A DNA stretch of 5,669 bases from Verrucomicrobiota bacterium (GTDB taxonomy: Bacteria > Verrucomicrobiota > Verrucomicrobiia > Chthoniobacterales > UBA10450): assembly GCA_003217965.1 (NCBI GenBank), contig QHNB01000249.1, forward strand, positions 1-5,669, in the 5' to 3' direction. Each line of letters begins with the position of its first letter. Within the stretch, counting starts at the first letter, position 1. The notes below the pieces were generated by a model. The model ran no database searches and was not told the DNA's origin. It saw only the letters and a list, made by a program, of their open reading frames with translations. Shown one piece after another: positions 1-5,669 of the stretch. A program made the position numbers and the translations under genes.

Positions 1-103
1 CTGGATACGGCATCGAGTGATCGGTTGAAATCCATTCTCGAAACGCGTCCTCTTGCCGTTCGAATTCACCGGAAGCGGATTGCTCCTTAGGAAACTGTGC
101 CAT
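1..103 (-). CDS. Glutathionyl-hydroquinone reductase-like protein, N-terminal part (runs off the window)
   Basis: Reading the minus strand from the ATG at 103-101 gives 34 codons without a stop up to the window edge, starting MAQFPKEQSASG and continuing EFERQEDAFREWIS. The pattern G-x-F-x-R-x-x-x-x-F-R-x-W-(I/L/V), about ten residues from the start, is the N-terminal signature of the Xi-class glutathione transferase family (E. coli YqjG, Sphingobium PcpF, yeast ECM4). These cytoplasmic enzymes use glutathione to reduce glutathionyl-hydroquinones to hydroquinones. The catalytic Cys-Pro-Trp motif, expected a few dozen residues further on, lies outside the window, so the call rests on this short signature only. 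The start is 47 bp after the permease stop, so co-transcription with the efflux genes is plausible. The ribosome site is weak (GAGAG, about 9 bases upstream). An alternative ATG at 107-105 stops after six codons. Family moderately likely, exact activity unproven. Confidence 0.6.
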   Translation of the reverse strand, partial: MAQFPKEQSASGEFERQEDAFREWISTDHSMPYP

Positions 104-120
104 CCATGCAACTCTCGCAC

Positions 121-146
121 AGTCGCCTCGACAGAGCGAGGCGGCT
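121..146 (-). terminator. GC-rich hairpin between permease and reductase genes, possible attenuator or REP-like element
   Basis: The arms CGCCTCG (124-130) and CGAGGCG (137-143) pair perfectly over 7 bp around a 6-base loop. After one mismatch the stem continues for two more pairs (121-122 with 145-146), plus possible wobble pairs beyond. It begins 4 bases after the permease stop codon and ends 17 bases before the next ATG. No U-run follows on the minus strand, so it is not a classical intrinsic terminator. It could weaken read-through, protect the 3' end of the upstream mRNA, or be one copy of a dispersed palindromic repeat. Confidence 0.4.
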
Positions 147-150
147 ACAG

Positions 151-2295
151 TTAGCTCGCCGGCGCGGGCGAAGGTTGTGCAGGTTTGCCGCCGAAATCGT
201 GTTCATGAAAATGCGCACTACGCAGGAATGGCACTCGATCCAGGACGTGTTCTTGGAACGATTCGAGCCAGAGATAGATCACCGGAGTGATGAAAAGGGT
301 GACCATTTGCGAAAGAATAAGCCCGCCGACGATTACGAGCCCAAGTGGCCGGCGCGAGGAGGCATCGCTCCCGAAACCGATGGCGAGCGGCAGCGCGCCC
401 ATGAAAGCGGAGAGGGTAGTCATCATGATGGGACGGAAGCGTTCGATGCTAGCCTCATGAATAGCTGAGCGAAGGTCCCACCCTTCGTCGATTCGTTGCA
501 GGGCGAAGTCAACGACCATGATGCCATTCTTCTTCACGATACCGAGGAGGAGGAATAGCCCGATGACGCTGTAAAGCGACAAGGTCGATCCAAAAAGCCA
601 GAGTGTGAACAAACCGCCAACCACCGCGGGCACGATCGCCGGAAAGAGGACGGTAATTGGATGCACGTAGCTCTCATAAAGGATTCCCAGAATCACGTAC
701 ATGACGAAGATGGCGGAAATAAGCAGCAGAGGAAGCGCTTTGAATAGTTGCCGGAAAACGAGTGCCTCGCCTTGGAAGGTGGCTTGGACGCCGGGATATT
801 GCTGGCGGACTTGCGCGAAGGCATTCTCGATAAATGTGGTGGCATCGCCGATGGCAATGTTGGGCAAGAGGTTAAAGTTGATCGTCACGCTGGTGAATTG
901 GTTGAAATGATTTACCGCCTGCGGACCTACTACCTGTTTGGTTGAGGTCACGGCGCGAAGCGGAACAAGATTGGAAGCGGTACTAGTTGTGACCGCTTGA
1001 CCTGCGCTCGTAGTGGTTCCCGTAGGTCCGCTGGTTCCGGAACTGCTCGTTGCAGTTGTCGGATTACTCGTACCAGACGGATTCGTGCCGCGGACGTAAA
1101 GGTTGTTAAGGTCCCCCGGAGTGGCGCGTTCGTTATCCTTTACCTCAAGTATGACCTGATATTGATCTTCCGGTTGCTTGATTAAGTACAGGTTGGGGGT
1201 GCTGTTGTAAAAATCGGAGCGGACAGTAGCGAAGCCTTTAAAGCCGCGCAGCTTGGACATAAGCTGGTCGGCCGCGGCATAGACATCCTCGGGAACGATG
1301 CCGCTGACGGTGTAAGCATATTGTCCCTGAGTCTGGTTAGTGACGCCGACATTGATTTGCAAGACGGGATTTGGCTGCATCACCGCCGTTACGCCTGGAA
1401 TGGTGCCGATTGATTTCTGCAATTGCAGGATACACTGATCAATCGGTGGCCGCTCGTTCTTCGGCTTGAGAAAAAGGAACAGGAGCGCCTGCGATCCAGC
1501 GGTGCGGCTGGAGAAACCTGCCAGGGTGAAGAATTGGGCGATGTTCGGATCGTCCTTCAGCTTTTGATTAACCTGCTGTTGGTAGGCGCGCATTTGTGCA
1601 GGGGAAGAACCTTCCTGGGCGATAAAAACCCCACGGATGAAACCGCTGTCTCCTGGCGGCAATAAGGTGAATGGCAAATGAGTGAAGAAAAACCAGAGCC
1701 CGATGATGCAAATGAGAATGATGGGGATAGTGAGCCAGGCGCGATCGAGGAATTTGTCCAGCGCGCGGCCGTAAGCCGCGATCACGCGTTTAATGAAGTC
1801 GCCGGTCCACTTTTCCATGCGGGCACGTTTATGACCAGCTTTTCGTTCGCCCAGAATTCGGGCGCACATCAACGGCGTAAGGGTGAGCGAAACCAGCCCC
1901 GAGGCAAGAATTGCGACGATGATGGTCACAGAAAATTCGCGGAAGATGCGGCCAAGCAGACCGGGAAGAAAAACTAACGGGATAAAGACAGCTGCCAGCG
2001 ACAGCGTCATGGACAGGATCGTGAAAGAGATTTCGCCGGCGCTGTTATAGGTCGCCTGCAAGATCGATTCACCGTTCTCAGCACGGCGGACGACGTTTTC
2101 CAGAAAGACAATCGCGTCATCGACGAGGAATCCGATGGCCAGGGTCAACGCCATCAGGGTCAAATTATTGATGGAATAATCGAGCATGAACATCACCGCC
2201 ACCGTGATGAAGAGCGAGAGCGGCAACGCGACCGCTGGAATCAAAGTGTCGGTGGCGCGGCCGAGAAAAACGTAGATAACAAGAACAACTAGCAC
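151..2295 (-). CDS. RND efflux permease, C-terminal fragment (TM2 to TM12) of a split gene
   Basis: This 714-residue frame holds most of an HAE1-family RND permease of the MdtB/MdtC type, the inner-membrane pump that exchanges protons for drugs. It opens inside TM2 (LVVLVIYVFLG). TM4 carries the proton-relay pair Asp59-Asp60 in GFLVDDAIVFLEN, matching Asp407/Asp408 of AcrB. The second periplasmic half follows, then TM7-TM12, with Lys588-Lys589-Asn590 in GIVKKNGIMVVDF (the AcrB Lys940 region) in TM10. A roughly 40-residue Ser/Thr/Gly-rich stretch (403-442) widens a periplasmic loop. The tail is His- then Pro/Ala-rich (HFHEHD...). The only start is a GTG at 2295 that overlaps the TAG of the N-terminal fragment by 7 bases; upstream the frame is open back to a TAA near 2332 and still encodes the missing start of TM2 (ATLAIAF). 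It is therefore the remainder of one disrupted gene rather than a designed protein, although restart by translational coupling is conceivable. Family certain; function as a separate chain doubtful. Confidence 0.9.
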   Translation of the reverse strand: MLVVLVIYVFLGRATDTLIPAVALPLSLFITVAVMFMLDYSINNLTLMALTLAIGFLVDDAIVFLENVVRRAENGESILQATYNSAGEISFTILSMTLSLAAVFIPLVFLPGLLGRIFREFSVTIIVAILASGLVSLTLTPLMCARILGERKAGHKRARMEKWTGDFIKRVIAAYGRALDKFLDRAWLTIPIILICIIGLWFFFTHLPFTLLPPGDSGFIRGVFIAQEGSSPAQMRAYQQQVNQKLKDDPNIAQFFTLAGFSSRTAGSQALLFLFLKPKNERPPIDQCILQLQKSIGTIPGVTAVMQPNPVLQINVGVTNQTQGQYAYTVSGIVPEDVYAAADQLMSKLRGFKGFATVRSDFYNSTPNLYLIKQPEDQYQVILEVKDNERATPGDLNNLYVRGTNPSGTSNPTTATSSSGTSGPTGTTTSAGQAVTTSTASNLVPLRAVTSTKQVVGPQAVNHFNQFTSVTINFNLLPNIAIGDATTFIENAFAQVRQQYPGVQATFQGEALVFRQLFKALPLLLISAIFVMYVILGILYESYVHPITVLFPAIVPAVVGGLFTLWLFGSTLSLYSVIGLFLLLGIVKKNGIMVVDFALQRIDEGWDLRSAIHEASIERFRPIMMTTLSAFMGALPLAIGFGSDASSRRPLGLVIVGGLILSQMVTLFITPVIYLWLESFQEHVLDRVPFLRSAHFHEHDFGGKPAQPSPAPAS
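970..1089 (-). other. Ser/Thr/Gly-rich low-complexity insertion in the permease periplasmic domain
   Basis: About 40 codons encode almost only Thr, Ser, Gly, Ala, Pro and Asn (for example TATSSSGTSGPTGTTTSAG). They sit between NNLYVRG and NLVPLRAVTS. In MdtB-type permeases these two blocks are normally joined by a loop of about five residues (YVRS...LVPLSA). The reading frame is kept through the insertion. It lies in the second periplasmic half, before the part leading into TM7, and is probably a flexible surface loop. Codons vary, so it is not a simple recent DNA microsatellite. Confidence 0.7.
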
Positions 2296-2320
2296 GAATG
2301 CGATGGCAAGGGTCGCAATT
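2289..2320 (-). pseudogene. Frameshift/deletion junction splitting the RND permease gene
   Basis: The N-terminal frame is family-like up to Arg348 (codon 2315-2313) and then reads seven unrelated residues to TAG at 2291-2289. The frame shifted by -1 reads ATLAIAFVLVVLVIY, the expected TM2, starting at about 2317. Family members have about 28-30 residues between the ...PKF/PEL end of the PN1 helix and TM2 (the block containing Y-D-R-S-x-x-I-R), which are absent here. Frame arithmetic requires a loss of 3n+1 bases, probably about 85-90. The short GCG at the junction (2315-2317) may be the microhomology at which it occurred. The downstream frame has no further stops, so the lesion looks recent. 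Confidence 0.75.
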
Positions 2321-3356
2321 CCGGAAACAAGGCTTTAACCGACTTCGCCACTTCGACCGCGTTCGCGCCGGCCTGTCGTGAAACCGCCAAAACCACCGTC
2401 GAGCCGGGCGGGCTGAAACCGCGCACCCAAAAAGTGCGTGATAAACGCTCGTCCTGCACGCTCTCTTGAACATCGGAGACATCGCGCAGAAAAACGGGCG
2501 AGCCATCCTTGTTTCGCGCTACGATCAAATTGCGATAGCCTTCCGCCTGATCGATCTGGCCGTTGGGAAGCAAAACGAAAGTCCGATGCGGCCCGTCGAA
2601 TTGGCCGGCGCCGGAATAAACGGTGCCGGCCTTGATCGCGTTGGCCAGGTCATCCATCGTCAGTCCGCGGGAGGCGAGAGCGGCAGGATCAGCCTTAATT
2701 CGGATCGCTCCTTGAACGCCGTAAACGTTTACTTGCGAAACTCCTGGCAGGATGGCGATGCGCTGCTGCACCGCGGTAGTAGCGTACTTATATAAATCGC
2801 CATCAGTGAGCGTATCAGACAACAACCCGATGAGGTAAATCGACTGATCGTTTGGATTCGTTTTGGTGAAGGTGGGTGGACTGGGAAGATCAATCGGCAA
2901 CTTTCCCGTTGCGCGCTGAATGGCGGCTTGCACATCGGTGGCAGCATCAACGATGCTTTTACTGAGATTGAATTGCAGAGTTAAGTTGGTGCTACTCTGT
3001 GTGCTCGCGCTAGTAATGATGTCGAGCCCCGGAATTTGCAAAAACTGTTTTTCCAGCGGAGTGGCGATGTTATTCGCCATGGTAGTTGGGTTCGCACCAG
3101 GATAAGAACAACTGACGCTGATAACCGGATAATCCACCGCCGGCAGATCGTTGACCGCAAGTTTTCCGTAGGTCGCAAATCCGGCGACGATGGCGGACAG
3201 CGTCAGCAAAACCGTCATCACCGGACGACGAATGAATGGACCAGAAAGTCCGGAACCGCTGACCTGAATTAGTTTTGCCTTAGTGTTGGGCTGATCGGAA
3301 GGAGACCCAGGGGCATTGCCAGGGGAAGTTTTGTCTTTATCGGAGTTGTCAGCCAT
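2289..3356 (-). CDS. RND efflux permease, N-terminal fragment (TM1 plus first porter subdomains) of a split gene
   Basis: 355 codons encode the start of an MdtB/MdtC-type RND permease. Residues 1-38 form a hydrophilic, Pro/Ser/Lys-rich cytoplasmic extension about 25 residues longer than usual. FIRRPV (41-46) is the typical entry into TM1 (about 47-66). Periplasmic porter signatures follow: SYPGANPTTM (84-93), TPLEKQ (99-104), KLPIDLPSPP (152-161), GVSQVNVYG (205-213) and VSRQAGAN (325-332). Homology to the family ends at VKALFPELR (340-348); the last seven residues (PLPSHSC) are read out of frame before TAG. A complete protein would continue for about 30 residues into TM2. The ATG lies 6 bp after the adaptor stop, so it is in the same operon; no strong ribosome site is visible. 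The fragment lacks the proton-relay helices and cannot pump on its own. The lesion could be genuine or an assembly artefact. Confidence 0.9.
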   Translation of the reverse strand: MADNSDKDKTSPGNAPGSPSDQPNTKAKLIQVSGSGLSGPFIRRPVMTVLLTLSAIVAGFATYGKLAVNDLPAVDYPVISVSCSYPGANPTTMANNIATPLEKQFLQIPGLDIITSASTQSSTNLTLQFNLSKSIVDAATDVQAAIQRATGKLPIDLPSPPTFTKTNPNDQSIYLIGLLSDTLTDGDLYKYATTAVQQRIAILPGVSQVNVYGVQGAIRIKADPAALASRGLTMDDLANAIKAGTVYSGAGQFDGPHRTFVLLPNGQIDQAEGYRNLIVARNKDGSPVFLRDVSDVQESVQDERLSRTFWVRGFSPPGSTVVLAVSRQAGANAVEVAKSVKALFPELRPLPSHSC

Positions 3357-3362
3357 GGCAGT

Positions 3363-4595
3363 TCATTTTGCCGGCGCTTTGGGCGTTGGATTTGCGGAAC
3401 TCTGGCCGCTCTCCATTATTTGCGGCGCGACTTTTGTTCCGGGTGCGAGGGCAAGTTGTCCGGTGACAACCACAGTTTCGCCAGGCTTCACACCATCTTC
3501 GATCACCATCATATCGCCGTCCTGCCGTTGTCCTGGTCTTACCGGTCGCTGATCGACGGTATTATCTTGCTTGAGGACAAAGATGAACGGACCGCGCTGG
3601 CTGATTTGCACCGCCTGCGCCGGTACGAGCTTGGCATCCTTGATCTGATCGAGAATAAATCGGACGCGAACGAATTCTCCCGGCCAGAGCGAACGATCGG
3701 GATTGGGGGTGATGCCACGCGCTTTGACTGTGCCGGAGCCTGGTTGAACAACATTATCAATGAAATAGAGATCGCCCAATCGCGGTGGTTGATCGTCGTT
3801 GGGCGAATCGGTTTGCACTTTCATGTTCGGATTACCGAGATAATGGCGCACCAATGCAACATCGGGTTCGGCCACAGTGAAGTCGGTGTAAATTTGATCA
3901 AAGCGATCGATGCTGAGCAACACGACTCCGCCAGCATTTCCCCCAGAAATGACATTGCCCACATCGACTGTGCGCAGTCCGGCGCGCCCGTCGAGGGGCG
4001 AGCGGATGGTGCAGTAATCGAGATTGACTTGCGCGGCATCCACCGCCGCCTGAGCGGCTTGGACTTTGGCCTTGTCGTTATTGAATGTGCCTTGGGCAAC
4101 ATCCAAATCCTGCGGCGCATTGACGCCACGGGCGCGCAGCTCCTGCTGACGTTTGAGAGTGATTTGATCGAGCACAAGTTGTGATTGTGCCTGGGCAAGT
4201 TGCCCCTTTGCCTGATCGAGCGCCGCCTGGTAAGGCCGCGGATCAATCGTGAACAGCAAATCACCTTTCTTCACGTCGGCCCCATCTTGAAACTCGCGGG
4301 CGATGATTTGTCCGCTGACCTGCGCCTGCACTTTCACACTCTCGACCGAAACGCAGGTGCCGATCTCATCCAAATAAAGTGGTACGTCCCGCGTAACTAC
4401 CTTGGCAACGATGACCGGACGCGGCGCAGGTTGTGGCGCCGGCTTTTTCCCAACAACCACGAGACGCACAACCAAAAGCAGCAGAACAAGCCCGATTGCG
4501 CCGGCCACGAAATAGACCCGGCGACGGCCGAAGCGACGTTCCAGATGCGTGACCTGCTCCCGCATCGCAATGTTTACGTCTGCCAAAGTCGCCAT
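3363..4595 (-). CDS. RND efflux periplasmic adaptor (membrane fusion protein), MdtA-like
   Basis: The 410-residue product has the full domain order of an MdtA/AcrA-type adaptor, which links the inner-membrane permease to an outer-membrane channel. A basic cytoplasmic start (residues 1-26, RRFGRRR) leads to one membrane anchor (about 28-48). There is no lipobox cysteine, so it is anchored by the helix rather than by lipid. A Pro-rich linker (51-60) follows. The split lipoyl domain is at VKVQAQVSGQI (87-97) and CTIRSPLDGRAG (195-206), flanking an Ala/Gln-rich coiled-coil hairpin (about 122-192). The beta-barrel spans about 225-315 (TDFTVAEPDV, WPGEFVRVRF), and the membrane-proximal domain spans about 320-395 (LVPAQAVQ). 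The tail is Ser/Pro/Ala/Lys-rich. Length is normal for the family. The ATG starts one base after the regulator's TAG (TAGGATGG), suggesting translational coupling, and the permease follows after 6 bp. The partner channel is not encoded here. Confidence 0.95.
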   Translation of the reverse strand: MATLADVNIAMREQVTHLERRFGRRRVYFVAGAIGLVLLLLVVRLVVVGKKPAPQPAPRPVIVAKVVTRDVPLYLDEIGTCVSVESVKVQAQVSGQIIAREFQDGADVKKGDLLFTIDPRPYQAALDQAKGQLAQAQSQLVLDQITLKRQQELRARGVNAPQDLDVAQGTFNNDKAKVQAAQAAVDAAQVNLDYCTIRSPLDGRAGLRTVDVGNVISGGNAGGVVLLSIDRFDQIYTDFTVAEPDVALVRHYLGNPNMKVQTDSPNDDQPPRLGDLYFIDNVVQPGSGTVKARGITPNPDRSLWPGEFVRVRFILDQIKDAKLVPAQAVQISQRGPFIFVLKQDNTVDQRPVRPGQRQDGDMMVIEDGVKPGETVVVTGQLALAPGTKVAPQIMESGQSSANPTPKAPAK

Positions 4596-4596
4596 C

Positions 4597-5079
4597 CTAC
4601 TTGTCTATATGCGCGATAGGTTTGCCGCCGTTACGCACCACTGACGGCGCCCGCTCCGCTTGTTCCCGGATCTGGTTCAAAACTCGCATGCAGACTTGCA
4701 AGTCGCGCAGAGAAACGTCCCTAATCAAGTCCCGCCGTAATTCCACGGCAGTTGCGGCGATTTGTCCAATAAGGCGATGAGCACGGTGTTGTAAATGCAC
4801 GGTTTTACAGCGGCGATCCCGCGGGGAATTTCTTCGCGAAACCCAGCCCTCCTCCTCGAGCCGATGCAACAGTGCAACCAGCGTTGGCTCTTCAATCCCG
4901 AGGTTGGAAGCGATTTCCGCCTGCGTCAGAGCATGAGGCGTAAGCGAAAGGAGCAAGAGAGTGCGCCACTTGGCTTGGCTCAAACCCATCGGCCGGAGTC
5001 GTTCATCGAGCTGCAGCCGCCAGGCCCGTGCCGTCCCGTGAAGCAGTGGTCCGAGAGTCTCGGGATCGAATTTCTTCAT
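4597..5079 (-). CDS. MarR/SlyA-family transcriptional regulator
   Basis: 160 residues, the usual MarR length. An N-terminal dimerisation helix (about 5-30, with TARAWRLQLDERLRPMGLS resembling SlyA) precedes the winged helix-turn-helix: TQAEIASNLGIEEPTLVALL (52-71) is the HTH, LEEEGWVSRR (74-83) leads into the wing, and Asp88-Arg89-Arg90 is the conserved wing-tip DRR motif. C-terminal helices (about 103-142) complete the dimer interface. Cys91 and Cys130 are present; a redox-sensing role is possible but not shown. Family members are dimeric repressors or anti-repressors released by phenolics, quinones or other small ligands. It is the first gene of the efflux operon, and a near-perfect SlyA-type palindrome lies 15 bp upstream of its ATG, so autoregulation and control of the pump are likely. 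The ATG is the only reasonable start: an in-frame TAA lies just upstream within the palindrome, and no Shine-Dalgarno sequence is visible. Confidence 0.93.
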   Translation of the reverse strand: MKKFDPETLGPLLHGTARAWRLQLDERLRPMGLSQAKWRTLLLLSLTPHALTQAEIASNLGIEEPTLVALLHRLEEEGWVSRRNSPRDRRCKTVHLQHRAHRLIGQIAATAVELRRDLIRDVSLRDLQVCMRVLNQIREQAERAPSVVRNGGKPIAHIDK

Positions 5080-5094
5080 CGGGAACGTGGAAAA

Positions 5095-5112
5095 TCGTTA
5101 GCTAGCTAACGA
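5095..5112. promoter_or_regulatory. Perfect 18-bp palindrome, probable MarR/SlyA operator
   Basis: TCGTTAGCTAGCTAACGA reads identically on both strands, centred between 5103 and 5104. The inner 12 bases TTAGCTAGCTAA match the known SlyA-box consensus TTAGCAAGCTAA at 11 of 12 positions. It lies 15 bp upstream of the regulator's ATG and downstream of the TTGACA hexamer, where bound repressor would block RNA polymerase. The regulator coded next to it is itself SlyA-like. Binding is inferred from motif and position. Confidence 0.8.
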
Positions 5113-5137
5113 ACTAAGCAATTCGCATTCCGGCTCT

Positions 5138-5143
5138 TGTCAA
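5138..5143 (-). promoter_or_regulatory. Candidate -35 element of the marR-efflux operon promoter
   Basis: A perfect TTGACA hexamer occurs on the minus strand just after the glycosyltransferase stop and 58 bp before the regulator's ATG. The hexamers at 16-18 bp spacing (TTGCTT, TGCTTA, GCTTAG at about 5121-5114) match TATAAT poorly, so the -10 cannot be fixed with confidence. The position directly before the palindrome fits a repressed promoter. Confidence 0.4.
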
Positions 5144-5149
5144 CCGTGG

Positions 5150-5669
5150 CTAGAACGAGCTCACGGCAAAGACAATGACTTCATGATTGCGGTAATCTTT
5201 AATGCGCAGCACCAGTTGAGGATGATGGGGGGACCAATGATTAGTGTTCTGGGCCTCGCGTTCATCCCGCGCTTGGACCAGAAAAAATCTCGTGTCCGCT
5301 GGTAGTTCCTCAATCGCCCTGGCGTAACGAATAGGAGCGTGGACATAGAAAAGATAGGGCTGGTATTGGGGATCGATCGCGTAAAGGGGAATGTTAGCGG
5401 GGACGACAGCATCGATCTGGCGGGCATGCTTTCTCACTTTTTCATGCGCTTGCAGATGGGGCACGATCAGAAAGGCGTAAAGCAGAAGCGCGAAACAGGT
5501 CAGCCCCACCAGCACCAGGACCAGCCAGTTTCTAGATTTCGCGCTGAATTTTTTCGCTCCGAGCCACCTTGGCCAGCGCAGATTGTCCTGAGATAGCAAC
5601 TCGCCAAACCACCATGCGACTGGGCCAAGGGCGGGCATGGCGAAGCGCGGCAGAGCGGCTGGTACGAGA
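5150..5669 (-). CDS. Probable GT39/ArnT-like membrane glycosyltransferase, C-terminal part (enters from window edge)
   Basis: The frame is open from the window edge (LVPAALPRFAMPALGPVAWW...) to TAG at 5152-5150, giving about 172 visible residues; the ATG at 5638 is internal, not the true start. The visible part shows the end of a membrane segment with a PRFAMPALGPV motif like the P-R/Y-x-x-P-x-x-P stretch of GT39 enzymes. A short Arg/Trp/Lys-rich loop follows, then one strong membrane helix (WLVLVLVGLTCFALLLYAFL), then a soluble domain of about 100 residues with PLYAIDPQYQPYLFYVHAPIRY. This last pattern (small fold after the last helix, YxxDPxxQPYLFY, then PIRY) recalls the periplasmic tail of ArnT/PMT-superfamily transferases, which move sugars from polyprenyl-phosphate carriers onto lipids or proteins. 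The catalytic N-terminal part is outside the window, so substrate is unknown. It ends 70 bp before the regulator and appears to be a separate unit, although no terminator is visible. Confidence 0.6.
   Translation of the reverse strand, partial: LVPAALPRFAMPALGPVAWWFGELLSQDNLRWPRWLGAKKFSAKSRNWLVLVLVGLTCFALLLYAFLIVPHLQAHEKVRKHARQIDAVVPANIPLYAIDPQYQPYLFYVHAPIRYARAIEELPADTRFFLVQARDEREAQNTNHWSPHHPQLVLRIKDYRNHEVIVFAVSSF

Noticed and set aside
121..146. CRISPR repeat or tRNA-like structure in the hairpin region
   Set aside because: Only a single palindrome without spaced copies is present, and there is no cloverleaf or anticodon arm.
97..468. Plus-strand open frame of 123 codons
   Set aside because: It covers the hairpin and the antisense of the permease C-terminus; the composition is Arg-rich mirror coding with no recognisable domain.
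2165..2506. Minus-strand 113-codon frame spanning the permease break
   Set aside because: It is the third frame and encodes neither flank of the permease; its Arg/Cys/His-rich translation is a frame shadow.
151..3356. Two separate permeases as in MdtB plus MdtC
   Set aside because: The two frames are complementary parts of one permease (TM1 with the first periplasmic part, then TM2-TM12), not two full-length paralogues.
3420..4184. Long plus-strand open frame (254 codons) opposite the adaptor gene
   Set aside because: It is fully antisense to a clear adaptor with complete domain order; its translation shows no family motif and is explained by codon bias of the minus-strand gene.
4185..4619. 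Plus-strand open frame of 144 codons
   Set aside because: It lies wholly opposite the adaptor N-terminus and has no independent support.
5114..5121. TGCTTA or TTGCTT as a definite -10 box
   Set aside because: Spacing to TTGACA is right, but the match to TATAAT is only one or two bases, so a full promoter call is not justified.

Overview
All genes in this window read on the minus strand. Moderate GC, a cytoplasmic-membrane RND pump with a periplasmic adaptor, and an ArnT-like glycosyltransferase point to a Gram-negative bacterium. The wording of the RND proteins and the very weak Shine-Dalgarno sites recall environmental Verrucomicrobiota (Chthoniobacterales-like) or Acidobacteriota, but this taxonomic placement is an impression, not a demonstration.

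Layout in transcription order (high to low coordinates): (1) 5669-5150, the C-terminal end of a multi-membrane-span glycosyltransferase, probably GT39/ArnT-like, cut by the window edge; (2) 5149-5080, a short intergenic region with a consensus -35 hexamer (TTGACA) and a perfect 18-bp palindrome whose core TTAGCTAGCTAA differs by one base from the classical SlyA box; (3) 5079-4597, a MarR/SlyA-family regulator; (4) 4595-3363, an MdtA-type membrane fusion protein starting one base after the regulator's stop; (5) 3356-151, an MdtB/MdtC-type RND permease that is broken: its reading frame is split in two at about 2313-2320, where roughly 30 codons expected between the PN1 porter subdomain and TM2 are missing and the frame shifts; (6) 150-104, a 47-bp gap with a GC-rich hairpin lacking a U-run; (7) 103-1, the first 34 codons of a gene whose N-terminus resembles glutathionyl-hydroquinone reductase (YqjG/PcpF family), cut by the window edge.

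The genes make a coherent picture: a MarR-type repressor that probably controls itself through the palindrome and, by read-through, a one-adaptor/one-permease drug efflux pump, followed by an enzyme that handles quinone-glutathione conjugates. No outer-membrane TolC-type channel gene is in the window. As it stands the permease is unlikely to work as a normal single polypeptide. I see no RNA gene, insertion sequence, CRISPR array or phage feature, and no wholly new system. The most notable points are the near-consensus operator, the permease lesion, the Ser/Thr-rich loop in the permease and the hidden partial reductase gene.
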